Notes: a model not told the origin generated them from the sequence alone. A stretch of 64,000 nucleotides of DNA from Carposina sasakii (GCA_014607495.2 CP053172.1:6214888-6278887), one strand, 5' to 3'; positions 1 to 13,092 are shown, numbered from the stretch's first letter. Translations and numbers: made by a program.

Positions 1-123
1 AAGACTAATCTTATTCCTCTATGGCTGTACACTGTTTGTTAAACAAGATTATACTTACCGTAAATACTTACCTAAGTACCTGTTAGTAAATATAATACTC
101 TAATGAAAGAATTTTCTATAAAA

Positions 124-262
124 TATTAATAAGAAAATGAAAAAAATCTTCACCCGAGTGAGATGAACTCACGACCACTCGCAAACCGTGCTTTCGCTCT
201 AACCAACTGAGCTATCGGGTCAATTAACTCGGACGACGAATTTTACCATCTCTTTTAAATTA
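124..262 (-). mobile_element. tRNA-derived SINE (family B), partial
   Basis: Reverse tRNA-like block 149-222 (acceptor gacccg/cgggtc, B-box degenerated to gttcatctcac), with the family flank 'gacgaattttaccatctctt'. The anticodon arm does not fold, so it is not a functional tRNA. Confidence 0.7.
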
Positions 263-609
263 CATTTTTTTTTCCGCAATATCACTTACTTAGCTACTTC
301 ATTACGTACTAATATTTATTTTAAGGCATTTAACACCAACCCCCGCACGCCACCCTTGTAGAATAGCCCTTAGGTACCACGTGGGAAGCGCTGCGTGTGC
401 CAACAATTACGAAGGTTAACCCTTCGTCCCTGTGCAGTGATAGGTCATGTCAGCTAGTCAAAGGGCCTGGTCAAAAGACCAACGCAGCTGTTCTTTTTCG
501 CCATTTTCTTGAATATTCCCAATGGTTTTGTTTCAGACGCCAGATTGAGTATCTGTGACCAAGACTGTCTATTAGACTCTCCCATTACTGCGTGGGACTT
601 CCCTAATAG

Positions 610-2247
610 GTTTTATTTTTATTCACACACTTCACAACACATCAACTTAGTCCCACATTAAAACCGATGGTCTTGTGTCGTGGGTACTAAGCAACGGTAT
701 ATAAATGTCGTGGCTATATCGTAAAATTGTTCATTTCATGAAATAGTCGCATTTCATGAAGTGGCCAATTCAATTTGACCACATCGTTAAATCGTCCACA
801 TTTCACGATTTTGTTGGGTCCGTGGATTACGTCCACAGTGGTCGACGCGCATGTGGCCGACGCCACCGATTTCGTTTTAGTGTGATAAAATTGATAAGAA
901 ACAATCTTTGATCAAATTATGTAAAGACAGGCACAAAATTGTTTGTGCGAATACCTACATTAAAATATTAATTTTAATATTTTATATCAAAAGTGCCTTC
1001 ACAGAAATAGTGTTGCAAGTTTTGTATTTCTTTTATAGCCTTTTTTGACATAAATACAATTCTTTTGCCGTTTTCATTGTGATCAACTAGCAAATGTTTC
1101 CGAAACTTTTCAGGGATAATGACATCAGTTGGGTTGGTAAATCGTGTCTTTTCTACGTTTAAAGATTTGTTTAGACTGGAATTTTCTCATCAAACCCTTT
1201 AGATATTTTGCGTTATCTTCTATTTAGGTATTTAAAAATATTTTATAATTATGACACATATATTACTATCACACTAAACAATTTACTTAGATTACTTAAT
1301 GTTTTTATATTATGAGTGTACACATAATATTAAGGCTGTTTAAATATTGGTCACTAAATGATTTTTTCGTTAACTGTACTTGGTGCAAATGGAGTCAATT
1401 CTGAGAAATAATATTGTTATAAAAATTATTAGAATCAGTGGCGTCGGCCACATGTGCGTCGACCACTGTGGACGTAATCCACGGACCCATTTTGTCATCC
1501 ACGTTTGGCCAAATCGTATTAATAGGGTGTCCATAAAATCCAGAATGAGCTTATTTATGGTAACGGTATGATTTTTTTGCTATAAATATCACAATATAAT
1601 ATTTAAAAAACATAATAGGCTTTACAAAAGCCATTCGCTTCTGGCATATTTTTCATAGTTATTTGTCATAGTCTAACCTAACCTATCGTAATCTAAGATT
1701 TTTGTTTAACAATGTTATTATAAACCACCATTAAGTCTAACATACATTATACAATATAACACCCTATCCGTGGACTTCTTCTGCATAGTCACCCTACTCT
1801 ACTTAATTTTTTTTATAACCTCAAAAGAAAAATCCGCCATCTTTACACATAAACAAAGCGCTTGCAGCGCCTCTACCGGTGATTCATGTAACTATTTTAC
1901 GATTTACGATCGATTATGATCAATAATCTTGACCACTTCATGAAATGATCGCGTGTTTAGTTGCCCATATCGAGGAACGATTTTTATCATTGATCTGCCC
2001 AAATATCATGATATGGCCAATAGACAGTTAAACATTTCATGAAATGCGACCATTTAATATTCATTAAATGGTCGATCAATTGTACGATATGGCCACGACA
2101 TAAATACATAGATAAGTATAGAAACATCCATGACTCGGGATCAGCCATCGATATTCATCATATCAATATTTGAACCTACCGGGATTCGAATCCAGGACCT
2201 ATGGCGTCGCAGGCAGGGTCGCTACCTACTACACCAATCGGCCGGCT
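610..2247 (-). mobile_element. tRNA-derived SINE (family A), split by the element at 706-2100
   Basis: Head at 2247 with B-box gattcgaatcc in reverse. Tail parts lie at 610-705. The sequence rejoins perfectly across the inserted element. Confidence 0.85.
706..2100. mobile_element. 1.4-kb TIR element nested in a SINE, 4-bp target duplication
   Basis: Ends read TGTCGTGGC[T/C]ATATCGTA in inverted orientation (22 of 24). The flanks are TAAA at 702-705 and 2101-2104, interrupting a tRNA-derived SINE. Inside, 822-873 and 1434-1485 form a second, about 50-bp inverted repeat (core ggattacgtccacagtggtc), and the palindrome ATTTCATGAAAT recurs near 735, 752, 1937 and 2035. The only ORF (1380-1571) lies across the internal repeat and looks accidental. 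Non-autonomous; superfamily unknown. Confidence 0.8.
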
Positions 2248-3633
2248 TACTGTGAGAATTAAAATAAATTCCACATAATATTGTGATTTTATTTTTGTAC
2301 TCGCGGCTGCGACTTCGTCTGACTAAAAGGGTTTTTTTCAGCATTACAACTTTGCGAAGGTTCGCTAATTATATAAAAATCTTTTTCAGGAAACACTCCA
2401 TAATAAAGTTGCGTAGCATAAGTAGGTATATAGGGACACACAGGTGTAGTAAAACGATACGAGTAATGTTATTCCATAGTCTAACTTATAGGTAAAAAAT
2501 ATTATAAACTAACTTTAACTCGGAGCTTATTCATAAATATAACTATAATTTTATTTGCTAAAAGTAAAATAAATAAATTTAACGTTGCCAGCGGTGGAGG
2601 AGTTGCAGGCAATTTTCTTCTTCTTTCTTTCTTTATTGTACACACACACATAAATCAAAAATAACATTTCTAAAAAATTTCTATTTGTAAATATATTTTA
2701 GATTTAAGTTTTTATTCTGTATTTACCGTATAAATAAATTAAATCTAAAGTACGTACCGCCATCTAGTAGTGAGTAGCTACACTAGTTTATACTATTAGA
2801 AACAACGAATGGAATATGTACTTTTTGCACCACTATTTTTCAACCGCAGAAGAACCTCCGTGGTTACGCAACAAGCACCTAAATAGTAATAGAGTATTCT
2901 TTTAATCTACTAGATGTCATTACCTTCTTTATAATATTACCTACTCATTCCTCGTCGTCAACAGCGCCATCTTACAAAGGAATTATTTGGTGAAAAGCAT
3001 CGTCAGAGCTGGACGGCAAGGAGTCGTAGACTTGTGAAATAATATTGCTAGTCTCCTTTCATCACAAATAACAGCCCTGTAGTTATTTTACGACCTATGG
3101 ACCAAGGGCAGATCATTTGATCGTCAGGGAACTAAGATAAATTAAAATTATTTATAGATCGAATCGATAGATAGAATTTTATACAAAGGCGACCTTAATG
3201 CTACATAGCATTCTCTTCCGGTTAGGTAACCACTATTACTGGAGATAAGTTAAAAAGAGATTCTTCATCTACGATTTCTCTATGAAGCCTTCATTTTGGA
3301 GGATATTATGTCCTGATAAAGACTAACTGCTTCTGTCGGGAGTGTTACGATATCGAACGTCAATGAGAAATGATGTAACATTGTCTAAGCATCCTATTGA
3401 TATTAAGGCGCTCCAATAGACGAATTTTAGGTATTTGAGGGGGTTGAGGTAGACGTAACTGCGGGGTCCCCCTCGCAACCAGCGCAATCTGCCGCGGACG
3501 TCCTTATTCTGTCGCCATCCGTATTCTGGTTGATTTCGGGATTAATTGCCGGGATTTTAATTTCTTTCCTGTATAATCAATTTTGTAACTGGGTTGCTTA
3601 CTGCGTAAATTGTAAATATAATTTAAAAATTTA
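2248..3633. other. AT-rich intergenic DNA
   Basis: No gene and no repeat recognised apart from one CTCF-like motif (accgccatctagtag) at 2757. The 70-residue frame at 2283-2495 has no features. Confidence 0.5.
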
Positions 3634-3960
3634 CAGGGTGTAGGTGACAGCCAGGCAAATACTGGAATGCTGAACAAGTACTATAGGGTTGAGTTACACG
3701 ACAATATTATAACTCGCAGGAAATGCATTTTTATTTTGATTATCCCTACCTAATGTTTGTTTTCCGCGCCAATTGTATCGGGCGATATCGACTAGTTAAA
3801 TGGGCTTATTGGTTATTGTGTGATACATAGCTGTTTTTTGGATCACTCGTGACTCTCTATTAAGGTTGATCAGGTTTTTGAACTTTTTGAGCGTAACTGG
3901 TTTTTTTTAAATCGTCTATTGGTAAAATTTTTGTTTTTAAGCCATTTTCTAAGGCCGAAT
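3634..3960. mobile_element. MITE family 3, 3'-truncated copy
   Basis: Begins cagggtgtaggtgacagcc and ends in the 'ggccgaattaaataaac' centre. Confidence 0.7.
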
Positions 3961-4394
3961 TAAATAAACAAAACATAACATAATGAGTGAGATCAACACT
4001 AAAATATCGTTTCATCAATTCGATTCTGAAACTTCGCCGGCAGTTCCGCTCGCTCGGCTCGTGCGTTGTTTGTCATACTCTAACCTAACCTAACTTATTA
4101 TTTTTATCATTGTATGAAAAGGGAACTGTCACACCGACAAAACGTCATTCGCCTTATACTAGTTGTGCGCTAAGGTTAATTTGATGTGCAGTCAGTATTT
4201 ATGATGAGATTGTAGTATTTTTGCACCAAAAGGTATTAATTTGTCTTGCATTCGAGGAAAACAGTTTACGTTGGGCTGATATTATGTATTTTCGAATTAT
4301 CTGCTGTAGTTGTTTTGTAAAACATTGAGTTTATTTGTACTAAAATAATTTAATTGCTGTAATAAAGTACATAAAGGGCATACTGTACAAGTCA

Positions 4395-4612
4395 GTAGAG
4401 GAACAAGAGGGTCTTGATGTTTCGTAGGCGATGGGCTGACCACCTGTCACTACTAACCGAACTTGTATATCTCAACTATACCCTCAAAATTGGTCAGAAG
4501 TGGCACCATGTGGTTCTATCGGCCCTTGGTACTCTGCCTATCCCGTAAGGGATAAAGGCGTGATTATATGTTTGTATGTATGTATGTATGTATCTATGTA
4601 TGTATGTATGTA
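4395..4612 (+). mobile_element. SINE-like repeat with (TATG)n tail
   Basis: acaagagggtcttgatg ... accatgtggttctatcggcc ... taagggataaaggcgtgatt, then tatg repeats. Other copies are at 13557, 15228, 30047 (reverse) and 61075. Confidence 0.65.
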
Positions 4613-4794
4613 ATAAAGTATATAAAAGATGAGATTAAATTGATGGGCGATTATTTATTTGATGTGCAATTAAAAATATCTCCTAAACAAATAACTATGA
4701 TCGGTTATAGGTTGCAGTTGCTGGATAATACACATTATTATTTATAACTCTTCTACACCAAAGTGGTATTAAAGTATGATCTTCAAATTCTTCC

Positions 4795-5508
4795 TTCGGA
4801 TTATAAATGCGAAAGTAACTCTGTCTGTCTGTGTGTTACGCAATCATGCCTAAACTACTGAACCGATTTAAATGAAATTTGGTACAGAGATAGTCTAGAG
4901 CCTGATAAAGGACATAGGCTACTTTTTAATGCAAAGTGGTTGAAATAGTGGATGAAAGTTTGTATGGAAATTACGTCATTTTTTAAGCTAGAAGCTTAAA
5001 ACTTATTTTTTAGGCTTTTCATTAGATATAAATAAATACGACATTCAAAGTTTGTAAAAGAATACCCTAAAGGAGCTAAAAATAGGGGGTGAAAAATTTT
5101 GTGTGATGATATCGGAAAAAAGTTTAGGGCTCAGAAAATAAAAATATAGAACAGAACAATACAGAGAATTAAGTAAGAAACTTGCCAAGCACTGCGCGCC
5201 ATATGCAAAAAAGGGATGTAAGATGAAAGTTTGTATGGAAATTACGTCATTTTTAAAAGTTTTGTCTCACTACAAATATGCGAGTACAACTTCATAATGA
5301 TTATCAAGTAGGACAATATGCAACAAACAGCTCTTTTAAAAATCGTAAAAATCGTACTAAAAACGTCGCATATAAAAATGTACTTAAATAAGCTTAATAA
5401 CTTATTTTAATATACATGTGTTTTACTTGCAAAATAATTAGCCTAAAAAAAATTTAAAATGCTGCCGAAAGTCACTACTTCACGCGGACGAAGTCGCGGG
5501 TCAGCTAG
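4795..5508 (+). mobile_element. Lep1-like element
   Basis: Begins tataaatgcgaaagtaactc, includes ctactgaaccgatttaaatg and ends cgcggacgaagtcgcggg...cagctag. Non-coding. Related pieces are at 8829, 12735, 22086, 30640, 37340, 39740 and 56150. Confidence 0.7.
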
Positions 5509-5609
5509 GGATTCGCGGCCAACTTAGGGATTTATGTTCGAAACAATTTGAAATCATATACATATATACATAATAGTCACGCCCATTATCCCCCAAAGTG
5601 GTGTATATA

Positions 5610-5874
5610 CAGGGTGTAACAAAAGGGGTGTGTTAACCGAAAAGCTATGAATATAACCCACTATAAAGAACCTATCACCAAAATTTGAGACTAAAAATCA
5701 CATATTTATTTGTCCAGATAGTATGGAGAACACCTAACCCACTCAGGAATATTATGAACATACAATCTTGAAAAATAAATATGCGATTACTAGTCTAAAA
5801 ATTTCGGGATATGTTATCTACAGTTGGTTGTTTTTATAGTATTTCGCTTACCATACCCTTTTTGTTACACCCTG
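5610..5874. mobile_element. Palindromic MITE family 1 (Tc1/mariner-type, TA target)
   Basis: Ends cagggtgtaac / gttacaccctg flanked by TA. Nearly self-complementary over 265 bp. Family 1 also occurs at 8360, 33634, 38340, 43605, 46565, 53883 and 54195. Confidence 0.85.
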
Positions 5875-6924
5875 TATATACTGCTACTTGTTATATTTGC
5901 TATTGATACTAAGTTATTTGCAGTTTAATGTCATAAAGAGGACTATACACGTAAACTTTTGCACAAAATGTTCGGAAAAATCCCGGATTTTTTTCCTGGG
6001 ATTTTGTGGATCTAAAAAAAACTAAGTAGATAAATAAAATTATACTAGGTAGAAATGGTAAAATAGACACGTAACATAATTACCTACTTATGAATATCAT
6101 TTTTAAATACGAAATCACTACATATTATAAAACAAAGTCGCTTTCTGATGTCTGTCTCTATGTATAGGCATACCTACTTAGATCTTTCAAACTAGGGAAC
6201 GGATTTTTTTGATGCGGTTTTTTTAATAGATAGAGTGATTCACAAGGAGGGTTTATAATAATGTAACTAGGGACCCGCCTCGGCTTCGCACGGGAGTAAT
6301 GCACTCTCACGCGAGCAAAGCCGTGGGCGGGCGCTAGTACAATCTAAAACATACTATAAAGTATCTATGTAGGTAGGTACTTAATGTTTTCTACGTAAGG
6401 TCTCTCTTTTTTTAACTTTTGTTACACTACGATTTCCCAAGTCTACTTACTAATTAAATATAGTATTTTATATTATGTATTTGCGCGCGAAAAAACAAGC
6501 ACAGAACCGGCGTTGACAGTGGTCACGGCGGTACTGAATGTTCCGAGCGAGACTGACAGTGCAAGGATTAGAACACAGCGTAGTTGTAGATGTGTTTTTT
6601 TATTAATTGTTAATTATCTACAAAATTTACAAAAAATGTACTTTGGCCATAAACTAGATCTGATAAAGCGCTATACAACTATGCAAGTTTCGTGTTGATA
6701 TTCACAATAGTTTTCAAGATATATAGCTTATAAGAACGTAAAAAAGGTAATTTTCAAATCGAAATTCTATCGAGAATTTTTTAAGTAATTGAGTTTCCAC
6801 GTTGGCCACAAACTTGATAAAGATTTAAATAATAACATATAAAAAAATTAGAACTGTGGTAATCGGACAAGTATTTAAAAAATCGATTCTAAAATGCCTC
6901 TTTTGTCTGATCACACCGCCTTAA
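5875..6924. other. Intergenic, mostly unassigned
   Basis: Only the 70-bp Lep1-like end at 6271 is recognisable. Confidence 0.45.
6271..6340. mobile_element. Short Lep1-like end fragment
   Basis: gggacccgcctcggcttcgc ... gtgggcgggcgctag. Confidence 0.5.
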
Positions 6925-7024
6925 GAACTGCTGGGTACCAATGGATGACATGTACGGAGGGAGATGCAGCTGATGTATTCTAGTGAAGCCCCGCATCAGC
7001 ACCAGGCAATACATTTACCACGCA

Positions 7025-7125
7025 AAGTACTTAAAAATAAAAATAAATAAAGAATAAATAAATGAATAAAAAATAAAAATAAATAAATAAAAAATAAATA
7101 AATATATAAATAAAAAATAAAAATT
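7025..7125. repeat. (AAAT)n low-complexity tract
   Basis: taaaaataaaaataaataaa-type sequence for about 100 bp. Confidence 0.8.
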
Positions 7126-7254
7126 ATTTAATGACAGACAAATGAGTCCATAGTTTGTTAGTAATACATGATCTTATGTCTATGTTAGTAAATTGTAAAA
7201 TATATAACATATTAATTAATTATTAAAATATATAAAAATTTAAATACCTATATA

Positions 7255-7597
7255 CAGAATGATTTTTGGTAGTCAACGTTCTTGAAAACTACGGAATCTC
7301 CTCATCATCGCGATCATTTTTCTCCATGGAAACATACCTGGGTTGTTGAGTAAATAGACTGCGTTTTTCTGCATAAATGCACATAGACGCGCGTAGCTAG
7401 ATATTTTCACGAGAAATAATTAATATTGTCTATGAAAAAACTAGCGTAATCACTGGATTTTGCCCGATCAAGTAATTAAAAAAAAAAACAAAAAAATTTG
7501 TCTCGTTTCCCAGCATTTTTTTTTTGGCATAAACTTACTTTCTTTGATGTATAGAGTACGTACCCTTCGTTAAGGGTGGCAACGAAAAACCACCCTG
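7255..7597 (-). mobile_element. MITE family 2 copy
   Basis: Ends cagaatgatttttgg and aaccaccctg. Contains the family landmarks ctactcaactttg-like and 'gggtacgtac' in reverse. Family 2 also occurs at 15365, 22776, 32225, 37646, 38384 and 44227. Confidence 0.8.
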
Positions 7598-7839
7598 TAT
7601 AATATGACCCTATGATTTCATTGCTATGACCCCTTTTTATAGGCACCTACACATAGTTAGGTAAACGAGTATTGACACTGGCGGGAGTCGAACGGTGCGC
7701 AACAGGAGTACTGCATTACCAACACATTTACTCAATGGGGTTATAGACCAGGGGACATGAGTATTTCTGGATAACTGTCTCATACTGAATGGATTAGGTA
7801 ATATCTTTTCTTTTTACTTTGTTGTGTGTATAAGACTGT

Positions 7840-8089
7840 AATAAATAATAAATAAATAAATATTCACACACTACACAACACATTAACCTAGTCCCACATT
7901 AAGATCCCTTAGGTCTTGTGTCGTGGGTACTAAGCAACGGTATATAAATACATAGATAAGTATAGAAACATCCATGACTCGGAAACAAACTAGATATTCA
8001 TCATATCAATGTTTGCACATACCGGGATTCGAACCCAGGACCTATGGCGTCGCAGGCAGGGTCACTACCTACTAGACCAATCGGCCGTC
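7840..8089 (-). mobile_element. SINE family A copy
   Basis: Near full length on the minus strand: tRNA-like head with B-box GGTTCGAATCCC, body 'gacacaagac...', and an (ATAA)n tail at the left. Confidence 0.85.
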
Positions 8090-8142
8090 AAATGTTTTTA
8101 AAGTACCTAGTGCCAGTTTGATTACCTTTTTCCCTGCTGGTG

Positions 8143-8350
8143 CTGATGCGGGGCTTCACTAGAATACATCAGCTGCATCTCCTTCCGTGCATGTAGTAAG
8201 AGTCGACTAAGGAACTCGGGGACGGTCTCTCAGGCGATGAGCTAGCAACTCGTTGCTGATCATTAACATCTGTCCCCGCTGTGCTAAACGTGGCTGCGGA
8301 TCTCGTTTATGATCTTGCAGTTCTGGAACACGATTTCAGGAACACAGCCG
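8143..8350 (+). repeat. 'gatgcggggcttcac' dispersed repeat
   Basis: Best copy of an unclassified family: gatgcggggcttcactagaa ... gtcgactaaggaactcgggg ... acacagccg. Other copies: 6925-7020 (-), 14925-15012 (-), 21235-21420, 33925-34030, 36470-37110 (split), 39540-39715, 42220-42290, 44606-44765, 52163-52240. Confidence 0.6.
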
Positions 8351-8359
8351 TGCGTTATA

Positions 8360-8612
8360 CAGGGTGTAACAAAAAGGGTATGTTGAGCGAAAAGCTACGT
8401 GAATAGCCCACTGTAGAGAACCTATTCCCAAAATTTGAGACTCGAAATCACATGTTTATTTTTCTAGATCGTATGGAAATTTCTGAGTTGTTTAGGAATT
8501 CTCCATCCTATCTGGAAAATGTGATTTCGCGTCTGAAATTTTGTGGATAGGTTCCTTTTAATGGGCTATTTACATAGCTTTTCGCTTATCATACCCCTTT
8601 TGTTACACCCTG
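8360..8612. mobile_element. MITE family 1 copy
   Basis: Complete, cagggtgtaacaaaaagggt to gttacaccctg, with TA on both flanks. Confidence 0.85.
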
Positions 8613-8828
8613 TATATTATATGTATTAAGATCGAATTTAATATTACAGTGAGCGCTTGGTCTATAAATGGACGCTTACGCAGAACCTAAGTGCATGTAA
8701 ATAATCCTATAAAATAAAATGACCCAAAGTTGTTTCGGCAGTCAGTAGGTGTAATCTAGGAATAATAAATAGGTACCTAGTAATATCACCCGCCCACGCT
8801 TCGTATTACTATACATAAACGTATGTAT

Positions 8829-9162
8829 TATAGAGGACGCCCGCGACTCCGTCCGCGTGGACTACAGAAAAAACAAAATGTCGAAATTATCCGGGATAAA
8901 AACATTTTTCCGGGTAGCAAAAGTAGCCTAGGTATATGTTAAGTGGGACCTGTCACAATATATTCCTGAAAACTGCATCGAAATCGGTTCAGCCGTTTCT
9001 GAGATTAGCGTGCTTAAACGCACAGACAAACAGTTCCAAAAATCATTCTTTTGGGTACTATTGCGTTGATAAAGGTCTCCTATAATATATTTTCTCATAT
9101 ATCTTCCATGTACAGACAGCGATCCGTTACATTTTTATTATATTTATAGATAATAATGTAAT
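8829..9162 (-). mobile_element. Lep1-like element, 3' part
   Basis: gacgcccgcgactccgtccg ... atcgaaatcggttcagccgt ... cgatccgttacatttttatt. Same structure as 22086-22371. Confidence 0.7.
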
Positions 9163-9220
9163 AACTTCATCATAGAAAAGCCCATACATACTCTATCCAT
9201 ACATAACTACTAATGTCTTC

Positions 9221-9500
9221 TTCTTCAGCCTATTGCAGTCCACTGCTGGACGTAGGCCTGCCCCAGGGCACGCCAAAAGGCTACTGCCACAGGAGGGTTT
9301 TGCCCATAGTCACCACGCTGGGCAGGCGGGTTGGTGACCGCAGTGTGATTTTCGGACTATGTCGTCAGTACGGGAGGCGCTGCTGCCCACCTCCCGGAAA
9401 CACTTAATCGCCTCGTACGATATCCACGGGCAGACATGGGGTGGTACGAATTCTTTTCTGCCGGCACAACGCGGCCAGGGACATAATAGTCGGAGAAAAA
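9221..9500 (-). mobile_element. Non-LTR retroelement tail (cctattgcagtccactgctgg family)
   Basis: Reverse orientation, with 'caccacgctgggcaggcggg' and ending in a TTC-rich tail. The same tail occurs at 13093, 35068, 42770, 54868, 61310 and 62690. Confidence 0.7.
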
Positions 9501-9744
9501 AAGCATAAATGTACTTACGAATAGGTTAATATTCTATTATATTCGCGTCTTGAGGTACTTTTATAAGATAACCTTATTATAATTCTTTGAAGATTGTTCT
9601 TAATAAAACAACAAAAACCCCGCCATCTTGCGGTGAATGTCGCCGACGCGCAATTATCGATGTTGTTTTCTTTACTCTTCGTCGAGAAAACGGTATTCTA
9701 ATTATTATACCGCCAACAGCGAGGAAAAATCTGTTAAACGCACA

Positions 9745-10400
9745 ACTACGTGCAGAGTGGGGCAGCGGAGCCATAGGTCCTGGGTTCGATTCCCGGGAAG
9801 TAGAGATATTGATGTGATGAATATTGATGTTTGTTTCCGAGTCATGGATGTTTCTATAATTTTATACAGGGTGTGAGTGACAGCCAGGCAAATACTGAAA
9901 TTCTGAACAAGTACCATTCTGTTGAGTTAAACTCGTACGGCAGTGTTTTTACTCGCAGGAAATGTATTTTGATTATTAGAAATCTTTGCTCTCCGCGGCA
10001 ATGGTGTCGGACGATCCTGTAATTAATTAAATGGGCTTATTGGTTATTATGTGTACATGTACATTTCTATTTTTTGGATCACTCCATTAAGGTTGACCAG
10101 GTTATTGGACTTTTTTTAGGGCAACTTGTTTTAAAAACTTATCTTTTGGTTAAAATTTTATTTTTAAGTCATTATCTAAGGCCTAACTAAACGAACTAAA
10201 CATTTTTTTTTCTGAAAAATGACGGAAAATTTTGGAATTTTTCTGCGAAAATTTTCAGTGTTTTCCGCCTTAAAATCATGGTCTGAAGTCATAATGGTAT
10301 CAATATTTGCCCGACTGTCACAAACACCCTGTATGTAATTTTATACCGTTACTTAGTACTTAGGTGTTGTAAAGAGTGTGAATATTTACGAGTATATTTA
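9745..10400 (+). mobile_element. SINE family A copy interrupted by a MITE
   Basis: The tRNA-like head (gggttcgattcccgg) and body at 9745-9866 continue at 10332-10400 after the Tc1-type MITE. Confidence 0.75.
9867..10331. mobile_element. MITE family 3 (Tc1/mariner-type) inserted in a SINE
   Basis: 465 bp with ends cagggtgtgagtgacagcc and gtcacaaacaccctg. TA duplicates inside SINE family A, which resumes on the other side. Other copies are at 3634, 17835, 31971, 35260, 42680 and 43350 (partial). Confidence 0.83.
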
Positions 10401-11334
10401 TTTCATCAAGTAAATGTAACATACAGCTGACAAGGACTACCTCAGTCAACTGCATCAGCATTGTATCAGCACAGTTCATAGGGCAGTTTTATACATGCAT
10501 ACATAACCTCACGCCTATATCCCATAGGGGCAGGTAGAGATCTCCATTTAGTACGTTCCAAACATACCTCTTTCGCCTCATCCAACTATTGAAAATTACT
10601 GATTTTAAAAATTATCAATGAAGAGGTTGACGTCATTTGTGTACGAGTTAAGCAACAACGATTCTGATATACTCAGCTAAAGTGGAGTACTCGATTAGGG
10701 AACGTCATTCATTATGCTAACGATCTCTATTATTATCTGCAATATGCATAATACCTACTATTTTAATAAAACAATTTATATTTTTATAATCATATATTAC
10801 GTCCTTTACATGGTTATGTTTGTTGCAAACAACATATGAAATTACAATTTAAAAGTTAATGTTCCTTTTTTAACTGCGCCTGTGCCTTTAAAGTTGGTCC
10901 AATCTTAGCTTCGTATAAGGACACATTACGACACAGGCTATATAATTTCTGTATTTTGCTATATTTCTATTAGTTGTGTGTGCACAATATAAGTGAAGTT
11001 CTAATATTGTGTTTTTCTTGACTTTCTTATATTACACCAAGTGCTCCCTATTCAATATAATATACAGTCCACTAAATCGACATCTTGGCGAGACAGTCCA
11101 TCATACAACAACCAGGCTGTCCCGCTCAATGTTTCCAAAATGGAGGATTGTGAAGGAGATCGTAGGAAGTAGTTAGTAAGGCTTCTGTAGAGCCAAATAA
11201 AAAATCATACATAAGGCAAGTAAATTTAGATAGTTATAGTATTTTTCCAAATTTTGTTTATTTCAATTTAATATACATACATAGTTGGGCGAATAATATA
11301 ATAAAGAATTTAAAAACTATACACTAAAATTAAA
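10401..11334. other. Intergenic, nothing recognised
   Basis: AT-rich, no coding signal, no clear repeat. Confidence 0.45.
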
Positions 11335-11545
11335 ATATACTATCAACTAAAATATTTACAGATAGAATATGGCCTTCAAATCCTCCACCGATGGCAGCGT
11401 GGCCAAAAGGCTGGCCGCGTTACCCCGATGTATAGCGAGGCTTACGCGTTGGCCAAAATAGGCACCAGCCCTCTGGTCATGGCATGCTTCGACCAATCTT
11501 TTGGCAATGCCCCTGAAGAGGGCATGCCAGAGGGTTTATTTTAGT
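11335..11545. repeat. Unclassified GC-rich dispersed repeat
   Basis: aaatatttacagatagaat and ggcagcgtggccaaaagg... A related block (tttacaaag ... gccacgtt) is at 16555-16640 and 21785-21860. Confidence 0.45.
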
Positions 11546-13092
11546 TTAAGAGTTCGGACTCCCTTGAGCCAAATCAAGCAAAAATTGCATAAGCTTTCAT
11601 TCATATATATATTATATTTTGTTTTATATTCTCCTATATGTATATGACTAAATAAAAGACGTAGTATACCTTAGAAACGTCATGACTTCACGTCGAGGTG
11701 TGCAGCCTGGTTCTGATTGACTGATGTAACGCACAGATCTGATAAGAATGCATATTCTCAAATTACCCCGGGAACGGAACGCGGACGCAAGCAAGAACAT
11801 AGTGTAAGGAGTACACTCAGGACTTTTTCATATAAAACTTTACACCATAGCATAGAGAAATAAGCCTCTAGTAAAAGCTGTTTAAACGAACGCGTTAAAA
11901 TTTAGATATCAAGACTAATTAAATACGTGTAGGAGGGATAGTCGGCAGGTCCTCTTGGGTGGCCGTGCCTTCTAGCAGGTTGGGTGGTGAAATAAAAAGT
12001 CCCAACAAAATGTAGAAATGTATATATTGTAAAGAAGGAGAGAATTAGTGAACTACGTACAGGAAGGTAAAAATACAAAATAGCTTAGGCAAAAATGCAT
12101 GTGCACTCTACGGGTGACAAAATCTGACTGGCTCAGATTGAACCGTAGCGCGCTTGCGTGCGCCGCCTGTGGTCGTGTGAGGTACAGTGAGTGATGAAAA
12201 ATGTTGAATGAAAATGTACAGTCAGACACACAGACGGCGTAGCAATCACGCGGGTTTGCTTGCCTAAAATATGTATGATAAATGAAAAGTTGATGAAGAT
12301 GAACGTAGCGCGATGATGTGAGTCCGCTACATACGAATCCGTTTAGGCTTTAGAGCGTAACAAAGATATATACATACCATGGAGAAGAAATAAAAGAGGA
12401 GCAGCGACTAAGTATATTTTCATACAAAAATAATGTGCCGCTGAGCGGGGGTGAAGTATGGGACGAGGGGAGCATTGAACACTGTAGCCCTGCCCATTTA
12501 CATAGAAAACACCTTGTAGTGATTAGCCAAATTACTTGCATAAGCGTGTGGTTACAGCTACTGCGTTACACTGGCGCTGAAGCTCCGCCCCTATCATGAC
12601 GTCATGGCCTCACGATTGCCACACGATTCAGTTCATAGTCCCAACTCCTCTTTTATACCTTCTCCATGATACATACACTCGAAAAACTTAACCCTCCTTT
12701 TGGCGCAATCAGGTAATAAACGTTCTGTTAAAATATATGTTTGTTAGTCTTTCACGCAAAAACCACCGAACGGATATTGGTGAAACTTGGCAGTTATATA
12801 GCTTATACATTAGATTAACACAGGCTAGATACCCGACTAGGTAGTGGGTAAATAAAAGGACGTAACTGAATTATGTGGATTTATTGTTAAGTTTAAAAGT
12901 ATTATAATGCCCACGCTTTTTAACTTTTTTTTTATTTGTTTACTCAAAAATAAGTTTATGAAATCCAACACGGAAGCCGGAGAGGTGAAAGTATAGAATT
13001 TCGATGATATTCGTTAAAATTACTATATCTGTATAATATAAAACTTATAGCTTTTTTATAATTATATATTACTCACATCACGCCGTGTGTTA
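11546..13092. other. Intergenic, mostly unassigned
   Basis: 12120-12640 is richer in GC but shows no exon with usable splice sites. A Lep1-like fragment is at 12735. Confidence 0.4.
12735..12850 (+). mobile_element. Lep1-like fragment
   Basis: tttgttagtctttcacgcaaaaaccaccg... matches the head region only. Confidence 0.5.
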
